From positions 1-6,956 of the forward strand of contig DITX01000023.1 of the NCBI GenBank assembly GCA_002422225.1: 6,956 nt of DNA. Direction: 5' to 3'. The notes under the pieces are model-generated. The model was not told where the DNA came from and did no database searches. It saw only the letters and a list, made by a program, of their open reading frames with translations. Each line of letters begins with the position of its first letter. The first letter of the stretch is position 1. The position numbers and the translations under genes are program-made. Of the stretch, positions 5,144 through 6,956 are shown piece after piece. This DNA is from Gammaproteobacteria bacterium UBA6173. Lineage in GTDB: Bacteria; Pseudomonadota; Gammaproteobacteria; Pseudomonadales; Pseudohongiellaceae.

Positions 5144-5260
5144 TCAGCTTTTTTTCACCAGCATAAAACTGGCCAGTGATATTAACGACGCCTCCAGCAT
5201 CAGCAATAACATCGGATACACCGTGCCGTTAATGATGAAGAGCCTGATATCAACGCTGCA
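5144..5260 (-). pseudogene. Stranded hydrophobic tail, possible remnant of an MFS-type transporter
   Basis: On the minus strand a 38-codon open stretch lies between a TGA at 5261-5263 and its own TGA at 5144-5146, in a frame different from the TPR gene that it overlaps by 11 bases. The peptide reads Asn-Gly-Thr-Val-Tyr-Pro-Met followed by a single hydrophobic helix and ends Lys-Lys-Ser. The 'N/D-G-T-x-x-P-M' loop before the last helix is, from memory, how Bcr/CflA-type MFS efflux proteins often end. There is no ATG near its beginning, only a GTG at 5221 and later ATGs, and no ribosome site. It is therefore either the eroded 3' end of a lost transporter gene, a chance frame, or a tail once joined to the TPR protein by a frameshift. 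The rest of 5144-5249 shows no RNA or clear terminator, although a run of seven T at 5149-5155 lies right after the phosphate cotransporter stop. Confidence 0.3.
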
Positions 5261-6956
5261 TCAGCGTGGTTTGATCCGCGGCGGAATTGTTGATCTGGTT
5301 GCTGAAAATAACACTATTACCCAACAACGCTAGCCGTTGTGTGCGGCTTATATCATAGGACAGGCTGAACGTCCCTTCATGAAACTGTTGCACCAGACGC
5401 TGTGCATCACTCATCTCAGCGGTCGCTAAATCCGGTGCTTCGTCGCTGGCGGCTGCGGCGGCCAATTGAATACAGGACAAGGCGTCACCCGTGTTATCGC
5501 GCAGGCACAAGGTTTGTGAGTCATCCGCCAGCAGTTCCAGCGGCAGGCCTTGTGTGTGCGTCTCCAATCGCGGCGATCTGCGCAGGTATGTGTGCAATTC
5601 ATCGGCAAACGCTGAGGGCCCGGCACTCGCGATAAACGAGACTGGAATCGCACTGCCTGTTCTGCGGAAAATACCCGGATCGTGGCGAATAGCGTAGGCG
5701 TAATGCGCAACGGCAGTTTCATAGTCGCCGGTTTGCCAAAGACTTTCGGCCAGCCGTAGCGAGGCCCGCGCTCTTAATAACACCTCTTGGGCGGGCAGAA
5801 GACGCAGGGCTTGTTCAGCCGCATCGCGCACCAGTGCCTGTTGCCCCCGAACAGCGAGAATTTCAGTCTGATACGAAAAAAAGTATCCATCATTCAAGGC
5901 AAACACGCCTTGAGCGGCAGCGGAATTGAGCAGATTTTGCATCACCCCGGCGCCCATCAATTGAATCAGTTCTGTTTCAATCCATTCGGGAATATGCACA
6001 TCCAGCGGGGCGTAGGGTCGCATGCGGTTTTTTAAGGTTTCCTCATCGGCAAACAGCGATGCCGCCAGTTTGCCTGCGCGCCAGGCCTGAAAACGTGCCG
6101 CTTGTGCTTCGATGTGCAACCGCCAATTGCGCCACCACGATTGAATAGCTGCTTGTTCGCGCAAACGTTCATAACGCTGTTGGTGCGCCATGCTGTTCAC
6201 CAAGGCTGCCACCGAGTCTTTTTGCGCTTCGTCAGCGGTGTAGGAGCCGGTACGGTCAGGTTGATTCAGCGCGGCCTGCGTCAGACGTGCGGCATCGTCC
6301 GGGTAACCCGCCAACAACAGGAAAATGGCACTGACCAGAAAGTGATCGCCGCGATTCATGACGCCGACCAGCGGGCTCTGTGCGTCGCGCCACACCAGCA
6401 TGCGATCCAGCGCATCACGTGCGCTGTCGTAGCGCGCCTGATTCATATACAGATAAAGTTTATACACCCAGGGGTTGCCCACACTGTCGGGGTCGATCTG
6501 GCGGGAGGCCCGGTTCAGATAGTCTTCGGCTTCTTCAAACCGCAGCAGATTCAGCGATACTTCCGAGGCGTTGAGCAGATGGACAGTATCGAGATCCGCA
6601 TCGGCATCGGCCAAGGCGATGCTCTCGTCTTCACTCATGGCATTTTCGCAGGCCTGCAAAGATTCATTGGGACGCAAATCTGCCAGCTCCACCGCACACA
6701 GGGTATTCCACGCGCGGCTGCGATCGCGGGCATTGTCGCTGGTGGCGAGCACCTTGTCTGCGCTGGCCCGGGCATCGTCATAACGTTTGAGTTTGATCAG
6801 CGGCCAGCCCCGGAACGACTCGATATCCTGTCCGTAAATGTCGCCTATCATGTCGAGGTAGCGCAGCGATTCCAGCTGATTTCCAATCAACTGATGGGCG
6901 TAGGACAACTGACTGAGGGTCAGGTAATGCCATTCGAGGTTGCCGGATTCAATGGC
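5250..6956 (-). CDS. TPR-repeat protein of unknown function (5' partial)
   Basis: The frame is open to the right edge of the window, so the 568 residues seen are a C-terminal part; the TTG at 6908 is not needed as a start because the 16 preceding codons continue in the same style. The chain is almost all helical and carries degenerate tetratricopeptide repeats: Tyr-Asp-Asp-Ala-Arg, Phe-Glu-Glu-Ala-Glu-Asp-Tyr-Leu, Tyr-Asp-Ser-Ala-Arg-Asp-Ala-Leu, Tyr-Pro-Asp-Asp-Ala-Ala-Arg, and the best one, Gly-Asp-Tyr-Glu-Thr-Ala-Val with Ala-Ile-Arg-His-Asp-Pro about 19 residues on (near residue 410). TPR arrays are protein-binding scaffolds. The last roughly 140 residues after that repeat are less TPR-like and hold paired cysteines (Leu-Cys-Leu and Ser-Cys-Ile-Gln), which suggests a short end domain or an export location, but no catalytic motif is seen. 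The gene converges on the phosphate cotransporter with 106 bp between stops and shares no obvious role with it. I cannot name a function. Confidence 0.85.
   Translation of the reverse strand, partial: AIESGNLEWHYLTLSQLSYAHQLIGNQLESLRYLDMIGDIYGQDIESFRGWPLIKLKRYDDARASADKVLATSDNARDRSRAWNTLCAVELADLRPNESLQACENAMSEDESIALADADADLDTVHLLNASEVSLNLLRFEEAEDYLNRASRQIDPDSVGNPWVYKLYLYMNQARYDSARDALDRMLVWRDAQSPLVGVMNRGDHFLVSAIFLLLAGYPDDAARLTQAALNQPDRTGSYTADEAQKDSVAALVNSMAHQQRYERLREQAAIQSWWRNWRLHIEAQAARFQAWRAGKLAASLFADEETLKNRMRPYAPLDVHIPEWIETELIQLMGAGVMQNLLNSAAAQGVFALNDGYFFSYQTEILAVRGQQALVRDAAEQALRLLPAQEVLLRARASLRLAESLWQTGDYETAVAHYAYAIRHDPGIFRRTGSAIPVSFIASAGPSAFADELHTYLRRSPRLETHTQGLPLELLADDSQTLCLRDNTGDALSCIQLAAAAASDEAPDLATAEMSDAQRLVQQFHEGTFSLSYDISRTQRLALLGNSVIFSNQINNSAADQTTLMQR
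6256..6272 (+). repeat. 17-bp exact direct repeat, copy 2
   Basis: TCAGGTTGATTCAGCGC lies inside the TPR gene, where the minus strand reads Ala-Leu-Asn-Gln-Pro-Asp. It matches copy 1 at 3393-3409 without a mismatch. Confidence 0.7.

Noticed and set aside
5149..5155. Run of seven T after the phosphate cotransporter stop as a terminator
   Set aside because: No GC-rich stem-loop precedes it; only the short CTGATCAG palindrome without a loop is present.
5168..5177. Palindrome ACTGGCCAGT between the convergent genes
   Set aside because: It has no loop and no T-run, so it is not a terminator, and a single 10-bp palindrome is weak as an operator.
1..6956. CRISPR array, tRNA or rRNA genes
   Set aside because: No regularly spaced repeats of suitable length and no cloverleaf or rRNA-like sequence was seen on either strand.

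Overview
The window looks like chromosomal DNA of a gammaproteobacterium of moderate GC content. This rests on the style of the carbonic anhydrase, CopC/CopD and Na/Pi-cotransporter genes, the IS3-type remnant and a PhoB-like promoter array; no marker fixes genus, so the placement is inference.

Layout. (1) Positions 1-813 are an accessory patch. It holds the 3' end of a larger gene whose C-terminal domain resembles permuted papain-fold (NlpC/P60-like) domains found at the tips of RHS/polymorphic toxins. This is followed 62 bp later by a small, AT-rich gene with a very strong ribosome binding site, which is a candidate immunity gene. (2) Positions 822-1091 are a decayed, internally deleted IS3-family element that keeps its left end, the first 23 codons of orfA and a short right end. 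(3) On the minus strand, 1097-1732 is a complete beta-class carbonic anhydrase. (4) Positions 2005-3401 carry a copC-copD pair: a periplasmic copper-binding protein with a His-rich tail, then an inner-membrane copper transport protein. (5) Positions 3479-5143 encode a Na+/phosphate cotransporter with a C-terminal PhoU-like domain. It is preceded by three TTGTNAW units spaced exactly 11 bp apart, a good candidate Pho box array, and lacks a Shine-Dalgarno sequence. (6) Positions 5144-5260 on the minus strand encode a stranded hydrophobic peptide that may be the tail of a lost membrane-transporter gene. (7) Positions 5250-6956 on the minus strand are the C-terminal part of a large TPR-repeat protein of unknown role, running off the window.

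How they fit together. copC and copD probably form one transcript and handle copper across the envelope. The phosphate transporter, though only 77 bp downstream and on the same strand, appears to have its own phosphate-starvation control. The carbonic anhydrase diverges from copC across a 272-bp intergenic region. The toxin/immunity/IS block is unrelated to these housekeeping genes and looks like a horizontally acquired patch. The most interesting signals are the Pho box array with a near-leaderless start, and the toxin-tip/immunity cassette in which the expected catalytic cysteine position holds serine.
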